In this document: in pieces, positions 1 to 9,377 of the stretch
How positions within the stretch are numbered: the first letter of the stretch is position 1
Layout of the letters: each line of letters begins with the position of its first letter
Position numbers and translations under genes: made by a program
The notes under the pieces: generated by a model
The model's database searches: none
What the model saw: only the letters and a program-made list of their open reading frames with translations
Told to the model about the DNA's origin: nothing
Assembly: GCA_964541155.1 (NCBI GenBank)
Contig: CAZIPC010000001.1
Span: 496,001 to 560,000 of the forward strand
Source of the DNA: UBA4416 sp964541155
GTDB lineage: Bacteria; Bacteroidota; Bacteroidia; B-17B0; Aurantibacillaceae
Length of the DNA stretch: 64,000 bases
Reading direction: 5' to 3'

Positions 1-147
1 CTTAGAATTATTGTCAACTAATATAATTTCTATTGATAAATGAGATGGTAAAAATTGGTACAATGTATTGATACAAGTAGCAACTAAATCTTTTACATTA
101 TAGCTTACAATCACTACACTTATTGCTATATTAGAATTACCAATCAT
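1..147 (-). CDS. Glycosyltransferase family 2, N-terminal fragment (runs off window)
   Basis: This is the first 49 codons of a minus-strand gene whose remainder lies before the window. The translation starts MIGNSNIAISVVIVSYN and continues to an ILVDNNS segment, the nucleotide-sugar-binding start of a GT-A fold family 2 glycosyltransferase (beta1 VVIVSYN, then the first Asp motif LVDNNS). It is the most distal visible gene of the polysaccharide block that reads leftward from the ABC exporter. Acceptor and donor cannot be told from the fragment. The start is the only ATG in this frame and lies 61 bases after the stop of the preceding glycosyltransferase. Confidence 0.8.
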   Translation of the reverse strand, partial: MIGNSNIAISVVIVSYNVKDLVATCINTLYQFLPSHLSIEIILVDNNSK

Positions 148-208
148 AAATAACAAATATACAAAAAGGATACAAATAGTTTAAAATAAAGGCAGTAAAT
201 GCACTATT

Positions 209-1234
209 TTATATTAGGGATAGTACACTAGCTTTAATAAACTTAAGAAAACAATAAATAGGATAAAGTAATATCAAATCAAGGAAAGATAGTTTAAAAA
301 AAGGAGCATCTGATAAGGCTTTGCGATAGGTTATTAAATCCATTTGATTTTTTGAAACTCTTTTAGCTTCAAACATTTTATATTTATAATAAATTTTTAG
401 CTTGAATTTTTGTTTAAAAGAGGCTAATGTTTGAAATGAAAAAAATGCCTTATTATGAATTAATTTATAAGCATAGTGTGCTGTTTCGAAATAAACTAAA
501 TAAAAAAATTTGGAGTTAATATTTGATGACGAAGTTGAATTTGAATGAACTACAAAAGAACACAATGGTTTATTTATTACATATATTCCAGCTACAGTAG
601 CTAATCTCATACAATGCTCTAAATCACATATTTGATGAAACAATGGGTCATAGTTTCCTACTTTGAGTATTAAATCTTTTTTATAAAACAATAAACTTGG
701 TTCTCCTATAAAGTTTAACGCTATGTTAGATACAGCAATATCTACAATCTGCTTGTCTGAAAAATAATATCCCTCTAAGTTGGGATCAAAATAATTCTCT
801 AATTTTTTAATATATTTAAAGTAATATTTTTTTTCAGCATCAGTTGCATTTTGAGATAATACATAGTTTCGTTTAGAAACCACAACATCATATCCTTTTT
901 TTGCTATTTCATAAAAAGATTCAATGGCATCCAATTCCATCAAATCGTCTTGAAACAACCATTTGATATATTTGCCTGTAGCCAACTCTAAACAACGATT
1001 CCAATTAGCAACAAGACCACAATTTTTTTCATTTTGAGTAAATTTAATACGATCATCTTTTAGAGCAAATTGATAAAGTAAAGCTACAGTATCATCAGAT
1101 GAGCCATCATCATTTACTATGATTTCGATGTTTTTATAGGTTTGATTAATACAACACTCAATACATTTTTTTATATAATGAGCACCATTATAGGTAGGAA
1201 TGCAAATGCTTATTAATGGTGTAGAATTAATCAC
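209..1234 (-). CDS. Glycosyltransferase family 2
   Basis: The 341-residue protein is a GT-A family 2 enzyme, expected to add a sugar to a lipid-linked surface glycan on the cytoplasmic face. The hallmark strand SICIPTYNG is at residues 9-17, the nucleotide-binding Asp pair NDDGSSDDT at 41-49, and the DXD-like metal site QDDLM at 95-99. The last ~30 residues are hydrophobic and could anchor the C terminus in the membrane. The start codon is GTG; no ATG lies close to the family motif. It follows the next upstream gene by 42 bases in the same direction. The sugar specificity is not readable from sequence. Confidence 0.85.
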   Translation of the reverse strand: MINSTPLISICIPTYNGAHYIKKCIECCINQTYKNIEIIVNDDGSSDDTVALLYQFALKDDRIKFTQNEKNCGLVANWNRCLELATGKYIKWLFQDDLMELDAIESFYEIAKKGYDVVVSKRNYVLSQNATDAEKKYYFKYIKKLENYFDPNLEGYYFSDKQIVDIAVSNIALNFIGEPSLLFYKKDLILKVGNYDPLFHQICDLEHCMRLATVAGIYVINKPLCSFVVHSNSTSSSNINSKFFYLVYFETAHYAYKLIHNKAFFSFQTLASFKQKFKLKIYYKYKMFEAKRVSKNQMDLITYRKALSDAPFFKLSFLDLILLYPIYCFLKFIKASVLSLI

Positions 1235-1276
1235 TTATTTTTATATTTTTTTGAGATTAAATTTCAATTTAAAAAA

Positions 1277-2068
1277 TTAATCTTTTTTTATCCAATGCGA
1301 AGCGCCTTTTTTAATATTATTTAAATAAAATAAATCTTCTTCTGTCATATTATTTGAATTTTCATACCAAGGCAAATGTCTTGCTACATAATCACCTCCT
1401 GTTCTATAAGCATTCTGAACCCAAATTAATCCATTTGTATAGGGTTTATAAAGCGCAAACGTAGTATCTAATGGGGCATTATAAATATCTTTCTCTACTT
1501 GAGTTTCCCAAAATTTTTTTTCCCAACTTATAACATCATTTTTTTTGATATAATAATCTGGTAAATCATCTATTTTTAATGAAAAACCAATTTTTTCAAT
1601 ATTACTGTAGTGTTTTAATTTTAATAAAAAATATTTCAAAAAATCTTTTGGGCAATTTTCAACTGGCACTACATCTGGGTCAGTATAAACATAAAAATCT
1701 TTATAATAATCTTTATAAATGCCTGATTTCCAAAAGGCTAAATGCCCGTAGTTTTCATTCAAATAAATTACTTTACAGGAGGTGGTTTTGTAAAATTCAA
1801 GTAATGGTTCATAATTACTTTTATTATCTAAAATAATAATATTAGAATAACCCGCCATTTGTAACCAATTAATTAACGTTTTTAAATGCGTTAATCGATT
1901 TCTGTTATTAATAATAATTGGAATTGATTGATAATTATCACTATTGCTATACTTTGAATGGGCTGAGAAAATTAAACGCTTAATTAAAGCATTTAATTTA
2001 AAAAGTCTTAATTTATAAGCGCTAATATTAAATCTAAAAATATCAGTTATTAGTTGCTTAACGTCCAT
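1277..2068 (-). CDS. Glycosyltransferase-like protein (GT-A type)
   Basis: The 263-residue protein resembles a family 2-like glycosyltransferase but is diverged. An N-terminal segment of about 45 residues precedes the core. The core has strand IPIIINNRNR (49-58), an NIIILDNKS segment (76-84) matching the first nucleotide-binding Asp, and a YTDPDVVP segment whose D-P-D at 130-132 is a plausible DXD metal site. Two Trp-rich stretches follow. The start ATG overlaps the end of the upstream glycosyltransferase by 11 bases, so the two are probably translated together. I infer a role in building the same surface glycan; donor and acceptor are unknown. Confidence 0.65.
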   Translation of the reverse strand: MDVKQLITDIFRFNISAYKLRLFKLNALIKRLIFSAHSKYSNSDNYQSIPIIINNRNRLTHLKTLINWLQMAGYSNIIILDNKSNYEPLLEFYKTTSCKVIYLNENYGHLAFWKSGIYKDYYKDFYVYTDPDVVPVENCPKDFLKYFLLKLKHYSNIEKIGFSLKIDDLPDYYIKKNDVISWEKKFWETQVEKDIYNAPLDTTFALYKPYTNGLIWVQNAYRTGGDYVARHLPWYENSNNMTEEDLFYLNNIKKGASHWIKKD

Positions 2069-2873
2069 TATTTATTTTTTTACCAAGTGAATACATTAAT
2101 TTAAAAAAAGACAATAATATAGGTTTAGATTTCAACCAATTTAAAACTACTTGTGCTTTACTTCTTTTTAATTGAGAATGATGCATGGCACTTTCAATTA
2201 TATCGGGATGAAAATACGACAATTGAGAAGCTCTTCTTTCTTGATTTTGAAGTTCTTGGTATTTTTCCGATGAGCCTATCCCATTTGTGTTAAATACTGA
2301 AATAAAAACCGAAATATGTTTTTTAGAAACATGATTTACATAAAGGTTTTTTATAAAAAAATCGTAATCAGCTATAATTTTAAATGATTCATTATATAAT
2401 CCAAATTTATCAAATAACTCTTTTTTTATAAATGATACTGGATGCCACAATGTACCTCTTATCATTTCTTCAAATAATAATATTTCTGGAGATTTCGCAT
2501 ATTCTAATTTGTGATTTCTGTCAATTATCATATCTCCATAAACAATATCTGTATTATCTAATTGTGATGACACATTAAGTAATACATCATTATCTGCTAA
2601 ATAATCTCCAGAATTTAAAAACAAACAATAGTTACCTTGTGCTTGTATAATTCCTTTATTCATAGCATTATAAATACCATTGTCTTTTTCGCTTACCCAA
2701 TAAGTAATTTTTAATTGATATTTCTCAATTATGTGTTTACTATTATCTTTAGAACCACCATCAATTATGATATACTCAAAATCTTGAAAACTTTGTGAAA
2801 TAACGCTTTTAATAGTTTTTTCCAAACCTATAGCATCGTTATAATTTATAGTTATGATGGATAATAATGGCAT
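2058..2873 (-). CDS. Glycosyltransferase family 2 (WcaE-like)
   Basis: The 271-residue GT-A enzyme has the short WcaE-like architecture seen in O-antigen and colanic-acid type clusters. SIITINYN is at residues 5-12, the IIIDGGSKDNS donor-binding loop at 35-45, SEKDNGIYNAMNKG at 64-77, and NSGD at 90-93 stands at the position of the metal-binding acidic residue. The conserved W-H pair of the acceptor side (LWHPVSF) is also present. It begins one base after the stop of the FdtB-type aminotransferase gene and overlaps the next gene by 11 bases, so it belongs to the same operon. A candidate donor is the amino-deoxyhexose made by its neighbours, but that is inference. Confidence 0.85.
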   Translation of the reverse strand: MPLLSIITINYNDAIGLEKTIKSVISQSFQDFEYIIIDGGSKDNSKHIIEKYQLKITYWVSEKDNGIYNAMNKGIIQAQGNYCLFLNSGDYLADNDVLLNVSSQLDNTDIVYGDMIIDRNHKLEYAKSPEILLFEEMIRGTLWHPVSFIKKELFDKFGLYNESFKIIADYDFFIKNLYVNHVSKKHISVFISVFNTNGIGSSEKYQELQNQERRASQLSYFHPDIIESAMHHSQLKRSKAQVVLNWLKSKPILLSFFKLMYSLGKKINNGR

Positions 2874-2874
2874 A

Positions 2875-3960
2875 TTAAAAAGAATTTAATACTTCAATTA
2901 CTTTATATATATCTTCTTTTGTATGAAAATAAGATATTGGTAAACTCAATGTTGTTTGATGTATCTCTTCTGCAATTGGTGTTGGTTGATTATCAATAAT
3001 CCCAAGCATTGCTTTTTGTTTATTAGGGGCTACAGGATAATGAATTTCTGTTTTAATATTATTCTTTAATAAATATTCTTTAATAACATCTCTCTTTGAA
3101 TGACGAATATTAAAAATATGATAAACATCAAAATAATCGGCATGAACTTGAGGTTTAATAAAATCTGATTTTAGTTCTTTCAAATAAATAGAAGCTAATT
3201 CTTGTTTATGTGTTGTAATTTTATCTATATATTTTAATTTAACCAACAATAAAGCTGCTTGTAGTTCATCTAACCTTGAATTTACGCCAACAACCTCGTT
3301 ATAATATTTTATTTCTGAACCATAATTTCTAAAAATTTTTATTTTATCAGCAAGTTCTTTGTTATTTGTAGTAACAGCCCCTGCATCTCCTAATGCTCCT
3401 AAATTTTTTGTAGGATAAAAGCTATGAGCGGCAAAATCTCCAAAACTACCTGATAACTTACCTTTATACATTGCTCCATGAGATTGAGCACAATCTTCTA
3501 TAACTTTTAAGTTATACTTTTTTGCAATGCTTAAGATGGGATCCATGTCACACACTTTACCATACAAATGCACAACCATAATTGCTTTTGTTTTATTAGT
3601 GATTGACTGTTCTAATAATAATGGATTTATATTATACGTTTCAATATCTGGTTCAACCAATATAGGCTGTAAACCATTTTCAACAATTGATAAAATAGTT
3701 GCTATATAGGTGTTTGAAGGAACTAATACCTCAGTTCCTTTTTCAAATTGAAAAGCTCTGAGTGATAAATTTAATGCATCTAATCCATTAGCAACTCCAA
3801 TGCAATATTGAGCTTTACAATAGTTTGAAAATTGACTTTCAAATTCTTTTACCTTATTTCCTAAAACGTACCAACCGCTTTCTAATACTTCATTAAAAGC
3901 TAGTTTGTATTCATTAAACAACGTTTTATTTAAATTATGTAAATTTTCGTATTCAATCAT
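2875..3960 (-). CDS. fdtB: dTDP-3-amino-3,6-dideoxyhexose transaminase (FdtB/QdtB type)
   Basis: This 361-residue PLP enzyme belongs to the DegT/DnrJ/EryC1/StrS family. In FdtB and QdtB it converts a dTDP-3-keto-6-deoxyhexose to the 3-amino sugar with glutamate. The sequence has the ANGLDAL phosphate-binding region (57-63), EDCAQSHGA (155-163) with the cofactor-binding Asp 156, and FYPTKNLGALGD (181-192) with Lys 185 as the Schiff-base lysine. Length fits the family. The identity as a 3-aminotransferase rests on its neighbour: the FdtA-type 3,4-ketoisomerase ends exactly where this gene begins (one-base overlap). Whether the product has the galacto (Fuc3N) or gluco (Qui3N) configuration depends on the isomerase and cannot be decided here. 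The dTDP-glucose enzymes RmlA and RmlB are not in the window. Confidence 0.85.
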   Translation of the reverse strand: MIEYENLHNLNKTLFNEYKLAFNEVLESGWYVLGNKVKEFESQFSNYCKAQYCIGVANGLDALNLSLRAFQFEKGTEVLVPSNTYIATILSIVENGLQPILVEPDIETYNINPLLLEQSITNKTKAIMVVHLYGKVCDMDPILSIAKKYNLKVIEDCAQSHGAMYKGKLSGSFGDFAAHSFYPTKNLGALGDAGAVTTNNKELADKIKIFRNYGSEIKYYNEVVGVNSRLDELQAALLLVKLKYIDKITTHKQELASIYLKELKSDFIKPQVHADYFDVYHIFNIRHSKRDVIKEYLLKNNIKTEIHYPVAPNKQKAMLGIIDNQPTPIAEEIHQTTLSLPISYFHTKEDIYKVIEVLNSF

Positions 3961-4325
3961 TATTTATAAGGCTCAAAAATATAATCATTTTTATCAAAAT
4001 ATTCGGATGCAAAAACCATTAATATGGCATCTGGAGTAAAATCATACATGGTATGCCAATCTTCTGGTTCTATAATTAAACATTTACTTGGACTGTTTAA
4101 TTCAAACACATGTTCTTCAGTACTATTATTATTATATATTTTACATGCTCCTTTAATACACACTGCTGCTTGCACTGTTTTATGATGACGATGTCCTCCT
4201 CTTTTAGAATCATCAACTCCATAAATATAAAATACGCGCTTAATATCAAAAGGCAAAACTTTTTCAACAACTGTTAAATTGCCTCTGTTATCTGTATGAG
4301 TTTTTAAATCAATAAGATGTGCCAT
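3960..4325 (-). CDS. fdtA: dTDP-4-keto-6-deoxyglucose 3,4-ketoisomerase (FdtA/QdtA type)
   Basis: This 121-residue single cupin belongs to the WxcM/FdtA/QdtA family, which moves the keto group of dTDP-4-keto-6-deoxyglucose from C4 to C3. The family signature, normally RGxHxH, is seen here as KRGGHRHHK at residues 41-49 with His 45 and His 47 as the likely catalytic pair. The strand DNRGNLTVVE (12-21) and the late EPEDWHTMYDF segment are also typical. Its start ATG is one base after the stop of the upstream glycosyltransferase, and its stop overlaps the start of the aminotransferase. With that enzyme it should yield dTDP-3-amino-3,6-dideoxyhexose for the surface glycan. Confidence 0.87.
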   Translation of the reverse strand: MAHLIDLKTHTDNRGNLTVVEKVLPFDIKRVFYIYGVDDSKRGGHRHHKTVQAAVCIKGACKIYNNNSTEEHVFELNSPSKCLIIEPEDWHTMYDFTPDAILMVFASEYFDKNDYIFEPYK

Positions 4326-5360
4326 TTATAATTTTATAAAATGTTTATTTTTAAATCTACCCAACGTTCGCTTTCCTGTAATATTACTCATATTAGTTTT
4401 TACGTCATAAAGATACCACTTTAACAAAGATAAAATATTTATAGATTTTATAGCATAAACTTGATTCGCTCCATTTGCATCAAATTGATGATTAATATTT
4501 ACATGTATTTGGTTAGATACTTTTGCTAATGCATGAGCATATGGAATGTAAAAAAGTTTTAAAGCAGACTTATTCATTTTATATTCTTCGCCAGTTAAAG
4601 AAAAGCATAAATCTTGATATACTTTTAATCCGTGAAAATGAAAAAAAACAACTTCAAACATTTGTTTAGTATTTTTTTCAATTCCTATTATTTTTCCTTT
4701 ATCTTCAATAAAATGATATTGCTGCATATTCCATGGAGCAATTCCTCCACCTAGATGTTTTAAAACATGAACATTTTTAAATCTTGTTTGCCAATCATCT
4801 AAATATTTTTGATCTCCAAATTTTCCATCTTCTGCCCTAGCGTAACACCAATCTATGCATGCATTACGCCAATAGGTTAATGCCTCCATACCATCGGTAT
4901 TGTTTTTAAATCCAACAAATTGAACACAATATTTTCCACTTATTTTACTTTGATCATAATTAGTAGTATAGCGATGTTCTGTAAGTAAAATAGATTTATC
5001 AGACCATTCATCAATTAACGTTTTGGGATTGCTGTAAAAACACATATCTGCATCTATATATATACAATGATCTAAATTAAATGTATTTATAGCATATAAT
5101 ATAGTTGAAGCTGTGCATGTCCAACAATATTCAGCTGCCGAACGAGAAGATTTTACTTTTAATAATTTATCGTCTTCAAATTGTTTTAAAGAAATGGCTG
5201 TTATTTTTTGTTGAGGGAATTTTTGAAAATAGTTAAAAGTATCATCATCAAAAGCTACCACATATAAATGAAAATTAGGGCAGTGAATAAGCAACGATTC
5301 ATACATTGCCAAACCTCTTGATAAATAATTAGAATTAAAAAGTGTTACAAAATTAATCAT
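4326..5360 (-). CDS. Glycosyltransferase, GT8-like GT-A fold
   Basis: The 344-residue protein starts MINFVTLFNSNYLSRG and contains CIYIDADMCFYSNP with the D-A-D metal site at 103-105, the layout of GT8-like galactosyl- or glucosyltransferases. A second acidic segment GDQKYLDDW (GxQxxLD type) and HLGGGIAPWN lie around residues 180-215, which match the later conserved blocks of GT8-like enzymes. A late HFHGLK motif resembles the HxxGxxKPW substrate motif of that group. No transmembrane segment is evident. It sits inside the operon, 36 bases after its upstream neighbour. Donor and linkage are unknown. Confidence 0.7.
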   Translation of the reverse strand: MINFVTLFNSNYLSRGLAMYESLLIHCPNFHLYVVAFDDDTFNYFQKFPQQKITAISLKQFEDDKLLKVKSSRSAAEYCWTCTASTILYAINTFNLDHCIYIDADMCFYSNPKTLIDEWSDKSILLTEHRYTTNYDQSKISGKYCVQFVGFKNNTDGMEALTYWRNACIDWCYARAEDGKFGDQKYLDDWQTRFKNVHVLKHLGGGIAPWNMQQYHFIEDKGKIIGIEKNTKQMFEVVFFHFHGLKVYQDLCFSLTGEEYKMNKSALKLFYIPYAHALAKVSNQIHVNINHQFDANGANQVYAIKSINILSLLKWYLYDVKTNMSNITGKRTLGRFKNKHFIKL

Positions 5361-5396
5361 GATTTTCTTCTTTAAATATAAGATTTAAAAAGTAGT

Positions 5397-6500
5397 TTAA
5401 ATTATTTTTTTAAGTTTATCTGTAATACTTAAAACATGATTATTAAATGTATAATCTTTTAATGTTCTTTTTTGTGCATTTAAACCAATTTGAATTGCTG
5501 CTTGTGGATGATTAATAAAATATTTGTATTTTTCAATAGCTTCTGTAAAATTTTTAAAAGCAATAATTTCTTTATCTATTTCAAATATTTGAGACAAATT
5601 ATTACCATAATCATTTAATATCATGGTTCCTACTCCTGTTGCTTCAAACATCCTCATATTTCCTACGTTTCCATTTAATAAAGATTCGTGTACATTTAAT
5701 GTAATTAATGATTGTTGTAAAATTTCATACATTTCTAGCCCCCAAACTTCCTTATGATAATGTTTTAAAATTTCTTTATTCTCCGGAAAAAAATAATTTT
5801 TATAAAAATTCAAAGACCTTTTGCTATATCTTGTTTTATAACCATAACCCCATATTTGCAATGGTGTTTCTTTCACAAATTGTTTTAGGAGTTTTTTCCT
5901 ATTTACATGCACATCACTCCAGCCTCCTACAAAAGAAAAATTAATAGACTTTGTTTTTTGATTATTTATCTTTGTTAAAACTCGTTCGTCAAAACCAGGT
6001 AAAATATAATACGAAGAAATACCCAATGAGTTGAATAATTTTACAAAATCTGGTGTTGATGAAAATATAACATCAATATCGTTTAAAGGTAAATCATTTG
6101 TAAAGGGAGTTGAAATCCAAGCTGCTACTTTTTTACAATAAGTTTTAGCTTCTTTAATAAAGGATCCATAAAAACTAAAAATACTTTCAATATAAAATAC
6201 ATCTGGTTTAAAATTCTTTATTTGTGCCAATGCTATTTCCTTTTCCCAATTTGCATTATTATAAATTACAGAGTTTTCTAAAGCCCATTTTTTCTGTAAT
6301 AATTCGCAATTTGCAATGATGATAAACGATTCGTTTCCATTTAAATTAAAGTAATGGTGGGCAGCTCCTGTATCAGCAAAATACTGACTAAGAAGTAACT
6401 CCAGCATATCCTTATAACTTAGTGTATTAAAATGAGGATTATCTAAATAAAAACTATTTAAAAAAGGTGTATAATATTGTGTTAGTATCTGAATTTTCAT
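5397..6500 (-). CDS. Glycosyltransferase, GT-B fold (CgeB-like / group 1)
   Basis: The 367-residue protein has the two-lobed look of a GT-B enzyme. The N-terminal half begins MKIQILTQYYTPF and includes FKPDVFYIES near 124-133. The C-terminal half has NVGNMRMFEATGVGTMIL at roughly 279-296, the MRMFEA...G pattern of the Glyco_trans_1_2/CgeB family that binds the nucleotide-sugar ribose, followed by the helical tail with FINHPQAA. It is likely cytoplasmic or peripheral. It lies between a GT8-like enzyme and a hexapeptide acyltransferase in the polysaccharide operon. The sugar transferred is not inferable. Confidence 0.75.
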   Translation of the reverse strand: MKIQILTQYYTPFLNSFYLDNPHFNTLSYKDMLELLLSQYFADTGAAHHYFNLNGNESFIIIANCELLQKKWALENSVIYNNANWEKEIALAQIKNFKPDVFYIESIFSFYGSFIKEAKTYCKKVAAWISTPFTNDLPLNDIDVIFSSTPDFVKLFNSLGISSYYILPGFDERVLTKINNQKTKSINFSFVGGWSDVHVNRKKLLKQFVKETPLQIWGYGYKTRYSKRSLNFYKNYFFPENKEILKHYHKEVWGLEMYEILQQSLITLNVHESLLNGNVGNMRMFEATGVGTMILNDYGNNLSQIFEIDKEIIAFKNFTEAIEKYKYFINHPQAAIQIGLNAQKRTLKDYTFNNHVLSITDKLKKII

Positions 6501-6546
6501 TACAATAAAAAAGGGTAATAATATTTTTAATTCTTACTCTTAATTT

Positions 6547-7275
6547 TTAAAAATTTAATTTTTGTTTAAAAACTGCAGGATTTCCATACACTATACTATT
6601 AGGTGGACATGATTTCGTTAATACTGCATTTGTAGCAACGGTTGAGTTATCTCCTATCGTTACACCTTTCAAAATAACGCTTCTTTTTCCTAGCCAACAA
6701 TCATTGCCTATAAAAATTGGATTTGTATTTGGTTTTTCTGTTTCTAATCCAATGTATGGAAAACTATCAGTTGTTAATTTCCTTCTTTTTTCAATCGAAT
6801 ATGTACAATGTGTATTTGTATCATAAATCATACATTCGTATGAAATCATATTGTATTTTCCAATCATTAATTGTTCATCACATCTAATTTCAGTGCCATG
6901 CATAATTCCTGTATAACAATCAACATTACATATACCTCCAAATCGAACGCAAAATTCAGATTGAATAATACAATTATTAGCAATTGATAAACTTCCTTTA
7001 TTAATGAAAATTGAATTAGAATTTGTGTTTTTTATCCCAATTATCTGAGTGTTATCTCCTATAATAAAAATACCTTCAACAATTTTAATAGTATAGTTAT
7101 CAATTGTTACATTGTTCCCAATTATTAATTGAGCATCATTTTCTAAAGTTATATTACTTCTAGTTATTTTTGAATTATCAGCAACTTGAAATTTAGCAGT
7201 TTTACTAATTGAAAAATAATTTTCATTATTATTTTGACGACCAAAGCTTATTATTTTTTTAAAAAAATTTATCAT
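6547..7275 (-). CDS. Left-handed beta-helix acyltransferase (hexapeptide repeat)
   Basis: This 242-residue protein is built largely of [LIV]-G-x4 hexapeptide repeats (IGNNVTI, IGDNTQI, IGNDCWLG, IGDNSTV), the left-handed beta-helix of acetyl-CoA-dependent sugar O- or N-acetyltransferases. The end VYGNPAVFKQK is typical. A DTNTH segment offers the usual catalytic His. I chose the ATG at 7275 over the GTG at 7290 because it overlaps the wzt stop as TAATG, the same coupling seen elsewhere in the block. In context it could N-acetylate the dTDP-amino sugar made by FdtA/FdtB (the FdtC/QdtC step) or O-acetylate the finished glycan. The sequence does not decide. Confidence 0.78.
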   Translation of the reverse strand: MINFFKKIISFGRQNNNENYFSISKTAKFQVADNSKITRSNITLENDAQLIIGNNVTIDNYTIKIVEGIFIIGDNTQIIGIKNTNSNSIFINKGSLSIANNCIIQSEFCVRFGGICNVDCYTGIMHGTEIRCDEQLMIGKYNMISYECMIYDTNTHCTYSIEKRRKLTTDSFPYIGLETEKPNTNPIFIGNDCWLGKRSVILKGVTIGDNSTVATNAVLTKSCPPNSIVYGNPAVFKQKLNF

Positions 7276-8531
7276 TATTGATTTAGCCACATATTATCAA
7301 TTAATACACTCCTATGGGTAGATGGATTGATTCTTCCTGTACCGTAAAAATCTCCTGATATTACATTTACCGAAGTTGCTTCTTGCACCCAATCTTGCAT
7401 AATACCATTTGAATTTATAGCAACATTGATAAAATAGTTACCACTCATTAACGGCAATTTATCTATTAAACATACAACCTGACCTTCATTTTTTAAATTA
7501 TGATAAAATACGCCTGTATGTTCACTATTTAATACTGTATACAAAACACCATCATCACCATAAAACGCTAATGCAAAACTAATGTTCTGACCTACATAAG
7601 AACTAATACATTGATAAGAAATATTAATGTAGAACTTCTGTCCGGTCATCAACTCTTCAATTTCTTGTTTATTACTATTAAAAAATTTTATATCTGTAAC
7701 TATAATATTTCCATCACCTTGCCTATCAACCCGATCAATAATTGCGGTTCTTGCTGTTTGATTAGCTAATAGCATATAATGTTTAATTGCTTGCTCTGAA
7801 GAACTTATATTTAGTGAAACTTGACCTTTGTTTAAAACAATACCTTTATTACATAATGCTTGCAATGTATTAAGCTGATGACTAACAAATAAAACTGTTC
7901 TTCCTTCATTTTTACTAACGTCATTCATTTTTCCAATACATTTCTTTTGAAATGTAGCGTCTCCAACAGCTAAAACTTCATCAACAATTAAAATATCAGA
8001 TTCAAGATTTGCAGCAACAGCAAAAGCTAATCTAACATACATACCACTGCTATAACGTTTTACGGGTGTATCTAAAAACTTTTCTACCTCAGCAAAAGCA
8101 ACTATTTCATCAAATTTTCTATCAATTTCATGCTTAGTCATTCCTAATATAGACCCATTTAGATATATATTTTCTCTGCCTGTTAAATCACCATGAAAAC
8201 CAGTACCAACTTCTAATAAAGAAGCCATTCTACCACTATATTCAATTCTGCCCTTTGTTGGCGGTGTAATGCGAGATAATATTTTTAATAAAGTAGATTT
8301 ACCTGCTCCATTTCTACCTATAATACCTACTCTGTCTCCTCTCTCTATTTCAAAATTAACATCTTTTAATGCCCAAAAATCTTCAGTTTGTTTTTTTTTA
8401 GTAACGTTTTTTATATTTCTTAAACTATTAACAAAACTACCATATAAAGTATCACTTTTTTGAAAAGGACTTTTATTAAGTAAATAGTGCTTACTTAAAT
8501 CTTCTACTTTTATTATGATATTATTATTCAT
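7275..8531 (-). CDS. wzt: Polysaccharide ABC exporter ATP-binding protein Wzt
   Basis: This 418-residue ATPase powers export of a lipid-linked polysaccharide across the inner membrane with the Wzm permease. The nucleotide-binding domain has the Walker A loop GRNGAGKS at 72-79, the ABC signature RYSSGM, Walker B ILIVDEV and the switch His in LFVSHQ. Residues ~250-415 form an extra beta-rich Wzt C-terminal domain, which in known O9a-type systems binds the modified non-reducing end of the glycan. That implies export of a finished, end-capped polymer. The ATG overlaps the wzm stop (TAATG). ABC-2 polysaccharide exporters are the established family. Confidence 0.92.
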   Translation of the reverse strand: MNNNIIIKVEDLSKHYLLNKSPFQKSDTLYGSFVNSLRNIKNVTKKKQTEDFWALKDVNFEIERGDRVGIIGRNGAGKSTLLKILSRITPPTKGRIEYSGRMASLLEVGTGFHGDLTGRENIYLNGSILGMTKHEIDRKFDEIVAFAEVEKFLDTPVKRYSSGMYVRLAFAVAANLESDILIVDEVLAVGDATFQKKCIGKMNDVSKNEGRTVLFVSHQLNTLQALCNKGIVLNKGQVSLNISSSEQAIKHYMLLANQTARTAIIDRVDRQGDGNIIVTDIKFFNSNKQEIEELMTGQKFYINISYQCISSYVGQNISFALAFYGDDGVLYTVLNSEHTGVFYHNLKNEGQVVCLIDKLPLMSGNYFINVAINSNGIMQDWVQEATSVNVISGDFYGTGRINPSTHRSVLIDNMWLNQ

Positions 8532-9367
8532 TAAATATAATCTACAAAATTACGTTCGAACTTATAAAAATATTTTATTCCTATAAATAAAAACACAAAC
8601 GACACACAAATTGAAATAATAAAATACCATGTACTATAAATCATATCACTTCCAAATAAAGCGTATTTAAATCCATCTATAGCTCCAACCATTGGATTTA
8701 AACAAAATAGCCAATGTAACCATTGTGGCATTCTATCTAAATAATATTTAGTACCAAATATTACTGGAGTAACATACATACCAAACTGTATTAGTACAGG
8801 AACAATAAATTTTACATCTCTGTATTTTACATTAATTGTAGCAAGATACAACCCTATTCCTAACCCATTAATTAATGTTAGTAATACAAAAAAAGGTGCT
8901 AAAATAATTTGCCAATGTACAGTTTGACCTGATATAATAAATAATACAATTAAAATAATAAGTGAAATAAAAAAATCAACTACAGATACTAAAATAGTAC
9001 TTAATGGTATTATAATTTTAGGAAAATATACTTTTGAAAATAAATTAGAATTTACAATAATAGAATTACTTACTTCATTAAATACACTTGAAAACAATTG
9101 CCATAACAACATCGCAGAAGCTACATAAACAAAATTAAAAGATGTTGTTCCTACTCCACTTATTTTACTTGATATATAACCAAAAACTAAAATATTTATT
9201 AATGGCTTTATAAGGGCCCATAAAATTCCAGCAAATGCTTGCTTATACCTAATTAAAAAATCTCGTCTTGCTAAATTAACCAGCAAACTTTTGTATTTAA
9301 GCAACTCTTTTAATGAAAAAAATGAGCTTAAGCTAGAATCTATAATTATTTTATTTTGATTGTCCAA
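8531..9367 (-). CDS. wzm: Polysaccharide ABC exporter permease Wzm
   Basis: This 278-residue integral membrane protein of the ABC-2 family has about six transmembrane helices. The amphipathic N-terminal segment LARRDFLIRYKQ and the LGIGLYLATINVKYRDVKF and LNPMVGAIDGFKYALFG blocks are characteristic of Wzm/KpsM/TagG-type permeases. It forms the channel with Wzt. The start is a TTG at 9367; no ATG precedes the family start, and a -7 promoter element lies just upstream. It is the first gene of the leftward polysaccharide operon that runs at least to position 1. Confidence 0.9.
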   Translation of the reverse strand: MDNQNKIIIDSSLSSFFSLKELLKYKSLLVNLARRDFLIRYKQAFAGILWALIKPLINILVFGYISSKISGVGTTSFNFVYVASAMLLWQLFSSVFNEVSNSIIVNSNLFSKVYFPKIIIPLSTILVSVVDFFISLIILIVLFIISGQTVHWQIILAPFFVLLTLINGLGIGLYLATINVKYRDVKFIVPVLIQFGMYVTPVIFGTKYYLDRMPQWLHWLFCLNPMVGAIDGFKYALFGSDMIYSTWYFIISICVSFVFLFIGIKYFYKFERNFVDYI

Positions 9368-9377
9368 TTTTATAGTA

